Shown piece after piece: positions 32,201 to 43,560 of a stretch of DNA of 64,000 bases (the stretch's first letter is position 1; each line of letters starts with the position of its first letter). The stretch comes from Cephalopachus bancanus (Eukaryota; Chordata; Mammalia; Primates; Tarsiidae). The notes under the pieces are model-generated. The model searched no databases, was not told the DNA's origin, and saw only the letters and a list, made by a program, of their open reading frames with translations. The DNA lies in contig JAPVLO010000968.1 of NCBI GenBank assembly GCA_027257055.1, positions 434,001 through 498,000 of the forward strand, written 5' to 3'. The position numbers and the translations under genes are program-made.

Positions 32201-32621
32201 CTTTCGAAGAACCAGCTTTTTGTTTCATTGATTTTTTTGTATTGTCTTTTTGTCTTCTATGTCCTGGATTTGGGCTTTTATTTTGGTGGTCTGGATTCTT
32301 CTGTGGTCTTGCTTTTCCAGCTTTTTTAGGTGGCTTCTTAGGCTGTTAATTTGTGATCCTTCCATTTTCTTCATGCGCGTTTGTAGGGATATAAATTCCC
32401 CTCTTGCTACAGCTTTCATGGCATCCCAGAGATTTTGGTAAGATGTTTCTTAATTTTCATTTGTTTCCAGGTATCTTTTTAATCTCTGTTTTGATTTCAT
32501 CATTGACCCAGGAGTCTTTTAGCTTCATGCTGTTTAGTGTCCATGTCTTTGTGGGTTTTGGGGGGAACTTGTTGGTGTTAATGATTATTTTTATTCCACT
32601 ATGGTCCGAGTAGGTGCATGG
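29277..32621 (-). mobile_element. L1 LINE, 5'-truncated, with duplication
   Basis: A 3.35-kb L1 on the minus strand. A T-rich end near 29,271-29,281 leads into the 3'UTR (TGTGGGGTACAGTTAAGGG), then all of the RT and C-terminal part of ORF2, ending inside the endonuclease. The flanks GTGACGCTCTTTTT (29,263) and GTGATGCTCTTTTT (32,622) differ at one site and mark the target duplication. No Alu interrupts it, and it is better preserved than the L1 at 18.95 kb. Confidence 0.95.
29490..32615 (-). pseudogene. L1 ORF2 remnant with intact RT motif
   Basis: Frames on the minus strand cover, from upstream down, 32,225-32,419, 31,469-31,762, 31,009-31,494, 30,656-31,012, 30,501-30,764, 30,213-30,467, 29,832-30,083 and 29,490-29,723. 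The frame changes between them. The first recognisable residues are the end of the endonuclease, including its S-D-H-S motif at the complement of 32,598-32,609. The reverse transcriptase F-A-D-D motif is intact at the complement of 31,201-31,212. Truncation removed most of the endonuclease and several frameshifts disable the protein. Confidence 0.92.
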
Positions 32622-32784
32622 GTGATGCTCTTTTTCTTTGTGCCTAGACGGGACACAAAGGGGGATGATATGGACATTACGAGGGTTACTGAGAGGCTCA
32701 GAATTACAGTCAATTTCTATAATGTTAGTTTGCTTTTCAGATCTGTAAGGTGATTTCTTCTTGGGGCTTTTTACTCTGGCGAGT

Positions 32785-32849
32785 ACTTTTGAGGACTTTG
32801 GAGTACTTTTGAGGACTTTACTTTTGAGGACTTTACTTTTGAGGACTTT
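32785..32849 (+). repeat. 15-bp tandem repeat, four copies
   Basis: ACTTTTGAGGACTTT occurs at 32,785-32,799, then after GGAGT at 32,805-32,819, 32,820-32,834 and 32,835-32,849. The last three are exact and contiguous. The period is a multiple of three, so frames stay open (RTLLLRTLLLRTL), but I see no gene. Confidence 0.97.
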
Positions 32850-33149
32850 GGATCCAGAGTTTGCTTTTAAGGGACGAGGACTATTGCTTGTGAAGGAAGG
32901 GATTCCTCTAAGTCTTTGTTTTTGGATTACACTTCTCTCCTGAGCTTCAGACCCTTATTTCAGACTGCATGCCACAGATCTCACCCAGACATCCCTTGGC
33001 TATTTCAAACTGCACTCACCTAAAATAGATTTTATTCTTGGTTCCCAGAAATGAGTTCTTCCTTCTGTAATTCCTATGGTGATGCCAAACACCACTGTCC
33101 CTGCAGCCACCTGAGCAAAAACATGGTCACCCTCCTGCAAGTTTCTCTA

Positions 33150-33345
33150 CTATGGCGGTAAAAGATAATGTTTATTGATCACGTCCTTTGTGCCAGGTAC
33201 TGTGCTATGTGCTTTATGCATTAACCCTCTTAGGCATCCCTGCAGCCCACAGCTAAGATGATGCCATTATCTCCGTTTCACAGCTGAGGAAACTGAGGTG
33301 ACTGCAAAAGTACCTTAATGTGAAGTCCCTCTCTGTTCAATCCAC
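33150..33345 (-). mobile_element. MIR fossil
   Basis: GTTTATTGATCACGTCCTTTG, GTGCCAGGTACTGTGCTATG, CATTATCTCCGTTTCACAGC and TGAGGAAACTGAGGTGACTG give the minus-strand MIR order clearly. Confidence 0.85.
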
Positions 33346-33349
33346 TACA

Positions 33350-33560
33350 TGGCAGACTGACTTATCTTTTAAATATGTAATCTGCAACATGGCATTCCCT
33401 TCCTTAGAAGCTTCCCAGGCACCCCGTTGTCCCAGAATGTAGCCCAAACTCGAGCTCAGTGGCCCTCATGGCCTGGTCACCAAGCACTGTCTCCCCTCAT
33501 TCTCAGCTGCTCTTTGTTCCCCAAGCTTCCGTGCACTAACCACAGGGGGTACTTGCTTAT
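33350..33560 (+). mobile_element. L2-like fragment
   Basis: GGCATTCCCTTCCTTAGAAG, AAACTCGAGCTCAGTGGCC, TCATGGCCTGGTCACCAAGC and CTGCTCTTTGTTCCCCAAGC fit the L2 pattern. The plus-strand frame at 33,427-33,660 runs through this and is not a host gene. Confidence 0.5.
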
Positions 33561-33589
33561 TTTCTCCAGCCACGTTCAACTCTCTATTC

Positions 33590-34085
33590 ATTCCACAAAT
33601 GGTTTGGGGGAGCCCGCTCTGTGTTCAGCATTGTCCCAGGCACTGGGAACGTCACTGTGAACAAAACAGATCAAGGCCCTGCCCTCACGGTACTGATACT
33701 CCAGTAGGAAAGTCAGACAGTGCAGAGGCAAGCAGCTACCCAGACAGAGCTCCACTGTGGTCCCCAGTGCTGTGCGGAGGAATAAAGCAGAGTAACAGGC
33801 AGCAGGTGCCTCCGGCCTCTGTTCTCTGGGAGGTGGCCTGAGCAGGCACTCTGCAGAGGTCCCAGGAGGAGAACTGGCCTGGGTTGTTAGAAGAGCATCA
33901 GGAAGGTCAGCGTGACCGGAGCGTGCACTGGAGACTGTGGAGCCAGGTGTGATCTCTAATGGCCCAAGGAGCTCCCCATAGAAGGTCTGAGGCCAAGGCC
34001 CAGACTTTAGCTTTCATTCTAGGTGGGATCGGGAGGCACTGTACATTTAAGATCAGGCAGTGGCGGCATCTGATTGATATTTTTT
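33590..34085 (+). mobile_element. Ancient dispersed repeat, unnamed
   Basis: It starts GTGTTCAGCATTGTCCCAGG CACTGGGAACG and continues with AAGGCCCTGCCCTCACGG, GGTGTGATCTCTAATGGCCC and a CAGTGGCGGCATCTGATTG end. The same kind of text recurs in the window near 7.2, 8.1, 8.4, 45.8 and 51.5 kb. I know the pattern as a common ancient mammalian repeat but cannot name the family with confidence. Confidence 0.5.
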
Positions 34086-34479
34086 TTCCCATTGCCACAC
34101 TTAATTGTCAGAATATTTAAAATGAGACCAAACCCTCATAGAGACATTGGATCAGGCCATTCCATTGCATTAGGATGGCTTGATGGCATTTTCATAGATC
34201 CTCTTTCTTTTTCATAGTCATTTGTCTAAGCAGAGCTGCTATGTCTGGCCTGATGACTTCAGTGGGCTCCTCTGGCCTCCAGAACTTCACAACTTGACCT
34301 TCAGGGTTTGCCAGATACTTCCAAAAATTCCACCTTGGTTCTTTCTCTGAGGAATCTCATCATTCTCAGCAGTCATGAGAGTTTGACATTTTAAGAAAGG
34401 ATCGTCTGACGGCCACGTGAACAGACCACAGTGGGGATGAAGTCGAAACAGGGAGGCCCGTGCAGCTCTTGCTCTTGTT

Positions 34480-34790
34480 TCGGGAATGTCCGCTCCCTAC
34501 ATGCCGCGTCGCCTTTGCCTGGTGACTGCTCTCAGCCTTCCACATCCATCTCAGACATGTCTCTGCTCAAAATCTGCCCCAGTTCTCCTCTTCTCCATCC
34601 TCCTGACACAGAGCTGTGTAATTTTTATGGTCTGCAGACTCACTGTTTTGCAGTCATGGATATGTCTGATGCTCCTAATTGACCGTGAGCTCCCCGAGAA
34701 CACGATCTGTTTCTGACTTTGTGTTTCTAGCTCTCTGGCGTTGCACTTGACACTTGATGCACTCATTGAGGATTTGATTGATATGAGAAT
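34480..34790 (+). mobile_element. L2 LINE 3' end
   Basis: GACCGTGAGCTCCCCGAGAACACG, TTTGTGTTTCTAGCTCTCTGG, CGTTGCACTTGACACTTGATG and TCATTGAGGATTTGATTGA follow the L2 3' order. The upstream CTCTTCTCCATCCTCCTG part is weaker. Confidence 0.65.
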
Positions 34791-34914
34791 GAAGAAACAA
34801 CCGAATGGCATGTCTGGCTGAGATGAAACATCAGGTGTGTGTTTGATTGAACAAAGAGAGAGTTTTAATTCCATTCTGTCAAAACTGGTGGCTATGTATC
34901 TGCAGGCCAATTTT

Positions 34915-36720
34915 TATTAATTTTTTTTGTTTGTTTTTTCAGGATACAGTTGATAATTTAAAGCATTCGCCTAATTTTTACTGGTCAAATCAGTGTACTT
35001 GGTATATCTTTCACCTTAAATATTTTTATTTATGGTAGAAATGTTCAAATTGTTATCTTCTAGTTATTTTGGAATGTACATTAGATTATTCTAAACTAAA
35101 GTCACAGTACTAATCTACCAAACACTGTCTCTAATTTCTTCTATCAAAACATATATTTTTACCTATTGACCAGCTTCTCTTCATTCTCTTCCCCCTCCCC
35201 TTTATGTCCTCTGGTAGCCACCAATCTACTCTCTATCTCCATGAGATCCATTTTTTTAAGCTCCCATGTAATTAAGTAAGAACACAGATATTTGTCGCCT
35301 GCGTTTCACTTATTTTACTTAACATAGTGACCTCCAGTTCCATCGATGTTGTGGCAAATGATAGAGTTTTATTTTTTTATGACTGAATAATATTCTATTG
35401 TGTTTATATATCATATTTTCTTTGTCCATTCATCTGTTGATGTGCAGGTAGGTTTATTTAAAAGCCATTATGAATCATGCCTCAATAAACATGGAAGTGC
35501 AGATATCTTTAATATGTTTCTTTCTTGCTTTTCATTTGGATGCATACCCAGTTGTGGAATTGCTGGATCATATGGCAGGTCTATTTGCAGGTTTTTTTTT
35601 TTTTTTTTTTTTTTAGGAATCTTCATACTGTTTTCCAAAGTGGCTGTAGTAATTTACATTTCCACCAGCAGTGTGTGTCCCCTATTTTTTATTTTATTTT
35701 ATTTTTCATTTTAAGGATATGGAGTACAATTCAGGGTTAGGTATGCAAACGTTGATCATGCAGGTGCCCTTGTTGATGAGGTGTGCCCCTCCCTCCCCTG
35801 GCAGCTTCCTTCAACTGCCAATCCCACCAGCCCCCCGCCCCAGCAGATTCCCACTACTGCCTGGAGTCCCCTAATTTATCCTTGCCAGCATCCATTATTA
35901 CCTGTCTTTTTGATAAAGACCATTTTAGCTGGGGTTAGATGAGCTCTCCTTTGCATGTACCTGATGATTAGTGATCTTGAGCAATTTTTTGATATACCTG
36001 TATATCTTATTTTGAGAAATGTCTATTCAGACTTTTTGTCCATTTTTAAATTGATTTTTTTTCTTTTGCTATTGAGTTTTTTGCAATTCTTATGTATTCT
36101 GGTTATTAATCCCTTGTCAGATGGAGAGTTTGAAAATATTTTCTCCTATTTTGTGGGTTGTCTCTTCACTTTGTTGATTGTTCCCTTTGCTGTGCAGAAG
36201 TTTTTTTTAGCTTGAGGTCACCTCATTTGTCAATTTTTGCTTTTGTTGACTATGTTTTTGCGGTCTTACAAAATAAATTTGCCCAGAGCAATCTCCTAGA
36301 GGGTTTTCTTAATGTTTTCTTCAAGTAGTTTCATAGTTTCAGGTCTTAGATTTACATCCTGAGTCCATTTTGATTTGATTTTTGTTTAGGGAGAGAGAAA
36401 GGAGTTTAGCTTCATTTTCCTGCATGTAGATATCCGGTTTTCCCAGCATCATTTATTGACAAGACTATCCTTTTCCTAATATATGTTCTTGGTGCCTTGG
36501 CCAAAGAAGAATTGGTTGTGAATGTATGAATTTATTTCTGGGTTCTCTATTCTGCTCCGTTGGTCTATGTGTCTGTTTCTAAGCCAGTACCACACTGATC
36601 TGGTTACTATAGATTTGTAGGAAATTTTGAAGTCAGGTAGTGTGACATATCCAACTTTGTTCTTTTTGCTCAGGATTGCTTTGGCTACTCAGGTTATTTT
36701 GTGCTTTCATAGGCGTTTTA
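34915..36720 (-). mobile_element. Older L1 (L1M-like), minus strand
   Basis: The 3'UTR of an older type begins near 34,915 (complement side of CTCTATCTCCATGAGATCC). ORF2 C-terminal text follows from about 35,330 (CCAGTTCCATCGATGTTGTG) to about 36,715 (TTGCTTTGGCTACTCAGG). A younger L1 end is inserted at 35,688-35,865. It is highly diverged, with no frame above 90 codons. Confidence 0.85.
35688..35865 (-). mobile_element. Short young L1 3' end inside the older L1
   Basis: About 180 bp of L1 3'UTR, from a T-rich tail through GATATGGAGTACAATTCAGG and GGTTAGGTATGCAAACG to CCCACTACTGCCTGG. The duplication GTCCCCTATTT (35,677-35,687) and GTCCCCTAATTT (35,866-35,877) flanks it, and the host L1 resumes (CTTGCCAGCATCCATTATTAC). 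Severe 5' truncation. Confidence 0.9.
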
Positions 36721-36884
36721 GAAATTCAAAAATATCTGTGAGTATTGTCTTCCTATTGGCCAAATTTAGAATACAATTTGAAGATACAAAGGCATCAAAT
36801 TCCAAAAACTGTTGTGGAAACTTGATTTGTGGAGTTGTGAAGTCATTTTGACTACAGTGCCATCTGTAGGAAAGAGCTCAAGTC

Positions 36885-37065
36885 TATGTGTGATTGTATA
36901 TATTTCTTGGGTACATGAGAAGTTTCAATACATGCATAAAATGGAGTAGTGATCAATGAAATATTATTCAGCCATAAAATAGAATGAAATCCTGTCATTT
37001 GCAGCAACATGGATAAAACTGGAGGACAAATAAAATAATATCAAGTAAAATAAGCTAGCTTTGGT
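36885..37065 (+). mobile_element. L1 3' fragment in inverted orientation
   Basis: AATATTATTCAGCCATAAAATAG, GCAACATGGATAAAACTGGAGG and TATCAAGTAAAATAAGC are plus-strand L1 3' text, facing the minus-strand L1 upstream. Before it, GGTACATGAGAAGTTTCAATAC reads like L1 3'UTR. It could be a separate insertion or a rearranged piece of the neighbouring L1. Confidence 0.7.
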
Positions 37066-37599
37066 CATGGTTTCTGTTCCCACTGGCAGCAACCCTGGAG
37101 GACAGGAAACGTAAACAATGCAGCAGCATTTGCCAAACAGAACCAGAAACCACACCATCTTGTTTCAGGTTGCAAAGGATTTCTGCAAAACTCACTTCAG
37201 CTTCATGAGGGTGAAAGGAGGGTGACTTATGGCTTCTCAGGTTTCTCATTTGTTGAAAAGCCTTCAGTTGATTTTCTGTATGTCCATGACTTGCTTAAAA
37301 TAAATGTGTTATGAGCAAATCTTTTTTGTTTTTAAGCAAATGACTGAAAGGTGATTTATTTGATGAATGAGTTAAAACATTATAGGATTCCTTTAACTAA
37401 CAAGCCTCTTGAACACGTTTAAAATGATGGAATTTGTTAAAGAGAAACAATTACATGCAACTTCTAAGGGCCTATCAGCAATTAAATTTGAGCAGTTCTA
37501 ACTTGGACAGTTTCCATCAACTATATTTAATGAGTGTCTGTACTAGACACTCTGCTGGTGATGGGGAGAGGCTTCAAGAGTGGAAGAGTCCAGACTCTG

Positions 37600-38098
37600 G
37601 TCCTCGGTCCAGACCTGTTGTGTCCACAGTGCAGCCCTGAGTCACGTATGACTAGGAGCCCCTAAAATGTGGCTAAGGTACCTGAAGAACTAAGTGTTTA
37701 ACTTAGTTTAACTTATTAACAACTAATTAAAGTTTAAAAACTGATTCTTGATTTCACAATTGAAAAACTGGTATGTATGTTTGGGACAAATCAGGTCCAT
37801 TAATCTACTTTATTAGATATAAATTATATGAGCTTTAAATACAGATCAATTGTTTCTGATGAAAATCTAGTGTGCCAATAAAGATGTACTACCAGTTTTG
37901 AAGACTTTAGTACAGAATAATAAAAGATTTCATTAGTGCTTTCCATGTTGACTACATGCTGAAATAATATTTTGGGTATGTTAAGTTAAAATATGTTAAT
38001 AACATTAATTTCATTGTTTATTTTACATTTTTTAATGCAACTATTACAATTTTTAAATTACATACATGCTTATTCTATTCCTACTGAAAAGTGCTGGC
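37600..38098 (+). mobile_element. hAT-like DNA transposon relic, about 0.5 kb
   Basis: CTAAAATGTGGCTAAGGTACC, TTTTGAAGACTTTAGTACAG, GTTGACTACATGCTGAAATAATA and a CTATTCCTACTGAAAAGTGCTG end follow the order of a common mammalian hAT-type element. The family name is uncertain. It is AT-rich and non-coding. Confidence 0.6.
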
Positions 38099-38784
38099 CG
38101 GCTGTGCTAGATATGCCCACTGCCTCTGTACCACCCATAGTCTGTTATTGGAGAAACCACACAGCCCGATGCACCCGTAATCCTGGCTTGGCGAGTCTCT
38201 GGCTAGGCCAGGGATGGACAACCAGGGTTCAGAACCAGTGTTGCAATATTTTGTTCCTTCCTTTATCCCTGATGCAGGCTCTGTCTCTATGGATGTAAAT
38301 AAAACACCAGAAGAACTTCACCATCCCTCCCAGAAACTTCTTCAAGCCAGGCCAAGAAAACCTTCTCATCCAACGTTTTGGAATCAAGACACAAGACTTG
38401 GTGGTGAGAAGTGGTGGGTCACAGAACGCCAGGATGATGCATTGGAGATGGCCTTCTGATAACCCGCGGCCATGCTTGGGCAGTGAAAGCCTCAAAGGAC
38501 ACTGGTGGACAGTGTGGGTGGCAGGCCTAGAGAAGGCACAGTGGGCACTTGGGTGTCCCCACCTCTGTGAGATTCTCTTGTGTCTTTGCCATAAACCTCC
38601 CTTTGTTGAACTAGCTTGAATAGATTTCTGTTTCTTAAAGCTGAGATTTCCACACATACATACACAATAAGGGAAACAAGAATCCACAACAATAAAAAAG
38701 CATCAAAGTATACAAATACTGAAATTAGAGAAATAAGCATATATGTGAAGATGGGGAAGATGTGGTATGACGGAGGACTAGAAC

Positions 38785-38870
38785 AGTGGTTCTCAAAGTG
38801 TGGACACTGGGGATCGCTGGAGGGCACCAGGGAACTTTCAAGAGGATCTCTGTAAGGTTCTCCTAGTCAT
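38785..38870 (+). mobile_element. Possible hAT element end
   Basis: CAGTGGTTCTCAAAGTGTGG is the classic end of MER5-like and other Charlie-group elements. The body after it is not clearly alignable by eye, so only the terminus is supported. Confidence 0.5.
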
Positions 38871-39339
38871 CGTAAGCCACCGTCTGCCTTTCCTGCTCTC
38901 GTTCACTCACATGTGAATCATGGAATTCTCCAGAGACCACTTGATGTGTGATACAGCAACAGATGAAATGTAAATGCAGACGTAAGGACCCAGCTACCTC
39001 CTCTGAGACCGTACATTAAAGAGATTTACAAAAATAAAAAGCAGCGCCACTCTTCTCACTATGATTTTGATTATGGAAAATAGTTATTTTTCATCAAACG
39101 ATGTCCACGTGCAAAGGGTTTATTACATGTGTTCAAGTTTCCCCATTTTAATTGCGAATATGATAAGCAGCAATAGACAGAATCCATATGAACAGAAGTT
39201 CTTTGGGATCCTCAGAAAGCTTAGAGAGTGAAAATGACCCTGTGTAGAAAACGGTGAGACAAATCGGCAGCATTCGTGGGAGAGAATTGGTTTGGAGTTG
39301 CTCTGAGGTTTCATTTCTGTTCACCATGCCTGTGTGTAA

Positions 39340-39495
39340 ACAGCAGCCGAGCAAGGGCGCACTTACAGCGGTCTTGACCCTGGCATCAAAATCACTGAGG
39401 TGGAGTGAAATACGGATTCTCAGGCTTCTGCCCCAAGTTTTTTGTACTGTAAGGTCTGAGAGGAGAGGCAGAAATCTGTATTCCTAGGAAGCGCC
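39340..39495 (+). mobile_element. MER5-like hAT relic
   Basis: ATCAAAATCACTGAGGTGG, AAATACGGATTCTCAGGC, CAGAAATCTGTATTCCTAGG and AAGCGCCTCAGAAG fit the MER5 order. Both ends are decayed. Confidence 0.6.
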
Positions 39496-39948
39496 TCAGA
39501 AGTTTCTTTGCACAACATGCAAAGAAGATGAAAGGAAAGACATCATTTAATTCCAAAGAAGTTCTTGAGGGCGCCTGTGCCTGCCTGGCAGCTGGCCCTT
39601 TCCTGACAGCTCTGTGGATGACTTGGGAGCACCAGGCTGAATGTTTAGGTCGGGACGAACCGCGTGGGGCGTGGGGGGTGCCAGAGGGCCGGTGCGCACC
39701 AGTTGCCTCCCTGTTGGCCTGTCAGTGCCCACAGCCTCCCTGAGCCCATGGCCTAGTTTCATTCATAGCTTCTCAAGGGCAAACCCTGAAGCCCAGGAAC
39801 CTACCAGAATTGAGAATTGGAAAAGATGAGATGCTGCAAAACGCAAGTCAGTCCCGTCCCTTATTTCTAATCTTCAGCTCTTTAAAAAGTGCTCAGGCCC
39901 AGAAGTGGCTGCTGCAGCAGAGGCCAGCTATATTAAGAGGTGGGCTGG

Positions 39949-40244
39949 GGCTGGGAGCGGTGGCTCAAGCCTGTAATCCCAGCACTTTGGAGGGGGGGTC
40001 GAGGCGAGAGGATTGCGTGAGTCCATGGGATCGAGACCAGCCGCGGCAAATTGGTGAGACCTCGTCTCTACAATAATATCAAAAAGTTAGCTGGGCATGG
40101 TAATGCACGCCTGTAGCTCTGGTTACTTGAAAGTCTGAGGTGGGAGGATTGCCAGAACCTAACAGGTTGACGCTGGGGTGGCCGTGAGCGTGCTACTGTC
40201 CTCCAGCCTGGGTGACGGAGTGAGACCCCAACTCAAAAAAAAAA
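39949..40244 (+). mobile_element. Alu, older variant, plus strand
   Basis: The head GCTGGGAGCGGTGGCTCAAG and CCCAGCACTTTGGAG are closer to general primate Alus than the local GCGCCTTTGGG type. The linker still has ACAATAATATCAAAAAG. An imperfect duplication AAGAGGTGGGCTGGG / AAGAGATGGGCTGGG (39,935 and 40,246) flanks it. It may represent an earlier step of the local lineage. Confidence 0.92.
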
Positions 40245-40260
40245 AAAGAGATGGGCTGGG

Positions 40261-41069
40261 CTCTGTCGTGTGTCCAGCGAGGCGGTGACAGGTTTTCCTG
40301 GAGTGTATGTGGTGATATTCTTGTTTCCTCCAAAGAAAGACCCAAAGAATCTTGCAGAAGTGTATTGATCTCATGTGAGGGTCTAGGGTGCGGTGTCACC
40401 CCCCCACCATGCCCAGCCCCAGCACAGGAAGTCACGAAGGGGAGGGTTGGTGTGGAGTTTCCTTTTCACTCTGGGTGATATGTGGACACGGGTGAGGGCT
40501 GTTCCTTCATCTCCTTTCCTCTGGACACCAGGTACCACATGAAGCAGAGCTGACCTTTCACGATGTCCCGTCCCTGGGAACAGGGCCGCCCGGCAGCACC
40601 ACTCCAGGGACTCCGAAGCCTTCCCCCATTTAGACTTCAGTGTGAAGGGCGTGGTGTGACAGAGCAGCCCTGCCTGGGAAATGGGGCGGTGGGAGGTTGG
40701 GCAAGAGGTGCTGCCGGCGGACCAGACTCTGTTCCTGGGATGAATCTGACAGTCGGGAGAGAAGCATCTCTTTCCGCTGAGATTGCTCAGCAGGGCTGCC
40801 GGGCACTAGGCTTTGGGTGTCACCTTCCAGACGCAGCAGGAAGACCGCTGTGGGAGGGAGGGATATCAACACACCCGGCAGGAAACAAATGGAATATGGT
40901 GAGAGAAAAAGCCCTGATGACATAGGTCGGCCCTGGATCCACTGAGCCTGAAGAGAGACCAATTTTGGATTTATAAATTCCACAAGCCAATTAAATTGAC
41001 TGCTTTTCTCAAGCAAGTTCAAGTTGGAGTACTGACGAGTATGCTCTGATAAACAAATGGATACTGTAT
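40261..41069. other. No gene recognised
   Basis: GC-rich sequence with overlapping frames of 120-130 codons on both strands (40,563-40,925 plus, 40,630-41,022 minus). Neither resembles a family I know. The overlap of two frames suggests low stop density and not coding. Confidence 0.45.
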
Positions 41070-41082
41070 AATAATAATTTAA

Positions 41083-41396
41083 GCTGGGCTCGGTGGCTCA
41101 GCCTGTAATCCCGCACCTTTGGGAGGCCGAGGTGAGTGGATTGCCTGAGCCCGCGGGTTCGAGACCTGCCTGGGCAGGCGAGACCTCATCTCTACAATAA
41201 ATCAAAACATCAGCCGGGCGTGGTAGCGCGTGCCTGTAATTCCGGCTACTGGGAAGGCTGAGGCGGAAGGATCGCCGGAGCCCAGCAGGTCGAGGCTGCG
41301 GTGGCCGGGAGCGGCCACTGCACTCCAGTCTGGGCGACAGAATGAGCCTCCAACTCAAAAAAATTAAAAAAATTAAAAAATAAATAAATAAAAAAA
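41083..41396 (+). mobile_element. Alu SINE, local family, plus strand
   Basis: A full dimer with a long A-rich tail. The exact duplication AATAATAATTTAAG lies just before the head (ending about 41,083) and at 41,397-41,410. Confidence 0.96.
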
Positions 41397-41929
41397 AATA
41401 ATAATTTAAGGAAATCTGTATAATATTTTAACCCTTTGGGTTTTTTAAAAAATTCAATTTCTAAATTCATCTCACAGTTTATATGAATACTAAATATGTA
41501 TTATTTCTCAAAAGTGTCATTACCCGATTAAACAATTCTGTAGCTTGCTGGTTTCATTGAATTTATCTCATTGCTTTTATTTCCATTTTTAAATGGTTGA
41601 TGTGTTGAGAGTCACCTAATGCATTTTGTTGTTTTAGTTTCTTTACCTTGAATTATCTCTTATGCTTTGTCCACCACTCAGATGAAATTTTAACCTATCT
41701 CCTAAATCAATTTTGCAAATATTTTCTCCTAAATTTTCATTTATTTTTATAGGCACGTTTTCACTTTTCCATAAGAAATGCCTTTCCTGTTCTTCACGGA
41801 TTTTTCTAATAACAAAATCATGTACCTCACTGTAACACAACTGAATGCTGTAAGTGACACACTCACCGCTCTTGGGTGGTCTAGATGAGGCCGCCCAGCT
41901 GAACCTGCAAATGTCCGGTGATTATCCCC

Positions 41930-42035
41930 GGTGGCTGGTGGACTGGTGCAGATGAGAAAGTAAATACTTAATTTTATTCCATTTAAATTAATTTAAATTT
42001 GAATAGGCACTCATGGTTAGTGGCTGCTGTATTTC
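41930..42035. mobile_element. hAT-like fragment
   Basis: CTTAATTTTATTCCATTTAAATTAATTTAAATTTG and GGTTAGTGGCTGCTGTATT pieces match the middle of the same element type as 5455-5605. Only this part is convincing. Confidence 0.5.
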
Positions 42036-42586
42036 TCTGTTACTTTCTTAGCCTTCAGTGAAAACACAGTTGTTTATGAAGACCGAGAGGCAGGAGATAA
42101 GACAGAGGATAAAAGTCAAATGGCAGGTCTGCTCATGGGAAGACCGGTCTCAGGCCAGACTCCTTACTGACTGTGGAGTTTGGTAAGCCATCTTACCCCT
42201 CGTCTGGAAGACAGAATTACATCTTCACGTAGAGTCTGGAGCAGGCACTTGGTGTCAGAGGGACTGAGCTTGAGGAATGGCTTCGCAGAGTGACAGATTT
42301 GCCCCACAACTTTATTCTCCAGACCATCACTCTTTTGCTTTTCTCTGGCTTGATGTTCATAGAGAAGAGAGACCACTGAGCTCCTTTTATCTGACCCAGC
42401 TCTCCCTCTTTGTTGCTGTAATGCAAGCAGCCCCTTGGTGGGCTCCCTGCTGGGTGCTGGGCGTGTGCTGGCCTGTCACTTGGGTAGTGCCTGCTGGGTT
42501 GCACTTGGTCCCTCTGGCTTTGTTTAGGGCTGAGAGGTGACACACTGCCCCCTAGTGCCTGAGTGTATTGGGGCTATTAGAAGTCT

Positions 42587-42861
42587 GTTTTTTGTTTTTT
42601 TGTTTTTGAGTTGGAGTCTCAGTCTTGTCGCCCAGGCTGGAGTGCAGTGGCACGCTCAGCCTCGACCTGCTGGGCTTAGGCGATCCTTCCGCCATAGCAT
42701 TCCAAGTAGCTGGAACTATCCGGCTAATTTTTCTTGATGTACTGTAGGGACGAGGTCTCGCCAAGTTGCCCAGGCTGGTCTCGAACTCCAGACTCAGGCA
42801 ATACTCTCGTCTCAGCCTCCCAAAGTGCTGGGATGACAGGCTGAGCCACCATGCCTGGCCT
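42587..42861 (-). mobile_element. Alu SINE, intermediate type, minus strand
   Basis: A dimer with the complement text CGCCCAGGCTGGAGTGCAG and AAAGTGCTGGGATGACAGGC. The right-arm middle is shortened. The duplication GAAGTCT lies at 42,580-42,586 and 42,862-42,868. Intermediate between AluJ-like and local copies. Confidence 0.93.
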
Positions 42862-43079
42862 GAAGTCTTAATTTGTAATGTGTTATGATATGGAGATTCA
42901 GAATAATTATGTGAGAGAGGCAGTGAAGTTATTATGATACTCATTTTGTTGTTCTTACTTTATAGAGGAGCAAAGGCGTCCTCAAAGCCACACAGTGAGT
43001 CAGGGAAAGGGCTGAACCGGGAGACTGGCCTCATGACCGCATCACAGTCATGTTTCACAACGTCGTGTGGCCACCAGCT

Positions 43080-43122
43080 GGGCATGTGCACCCCATCTAC
43101 CTATCTCACTGCTGAGCTTCCT
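43080..43122 (+). repeat. 43-bp dispersed repeat, copy 1
   Basis: GGGCATGTGCACCCCATCTAC and on to CACTGCTGAGCTTCCT matches 44,069-44,111 with two differences. The flanks do not match. The nature of the unit is unknown to me. Confidence 0.85.
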
Positions 43123-43334
43123 GCCAATCCTCACCTGAGTCTGGTGCTTTTAGTACCGAGGGTGCAATGGCTTTGCCACTGCTCACTTGCAAGCTTCCCG
43201 GGTCGAAGTTCTCTCTTTGTTCTTGGGATGCCTCTACTCTGCTGGGTCTCTTACTTTACACTCCCCCTGCTCTTTTCTTGTTACCTTGTTTTAACCCACA
43301 GCCAGGTCTAATCACACTGCGAGAAATAAGAATC

Positions 43335-43560
43335 GCTATTTTCTTTAATGAATGCTTGCTACGTTCTAGGTGTTATGCTTAATGTGTAATAGCTCATGGA
43401 ATCTTCATGAGAACCTAACGAGACGATGGCTTATTATTTGTTGGTGAAGAAGCTAAAGTCCTCGGATGCTGCCTTGCTTAAGTGGTAGAATTGCGTTTCA
43501 AGTTCAGGGCCCTCTGACTCCGAAGTCCATATGCTTGATCCTTATATGACTTGTCTCACG
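43335..43560 (-). mobile_element. MIR fossil
   Basis: GAATGCTTGCTACGTTCTAGG, ATAGCTCATGGAATCTTCATG, GAAGCTAAAGTCCTCGG and GGGCCCTCTGACTCCGAAG give the minus-strand MIR order. Confidence 0.75.

Noticed and set aside
39640..39720. CpG island / promoter
   Set aside because: Only a few CpGs over less than 100 bp, with no extended GC-rich block and no gene start beside it.
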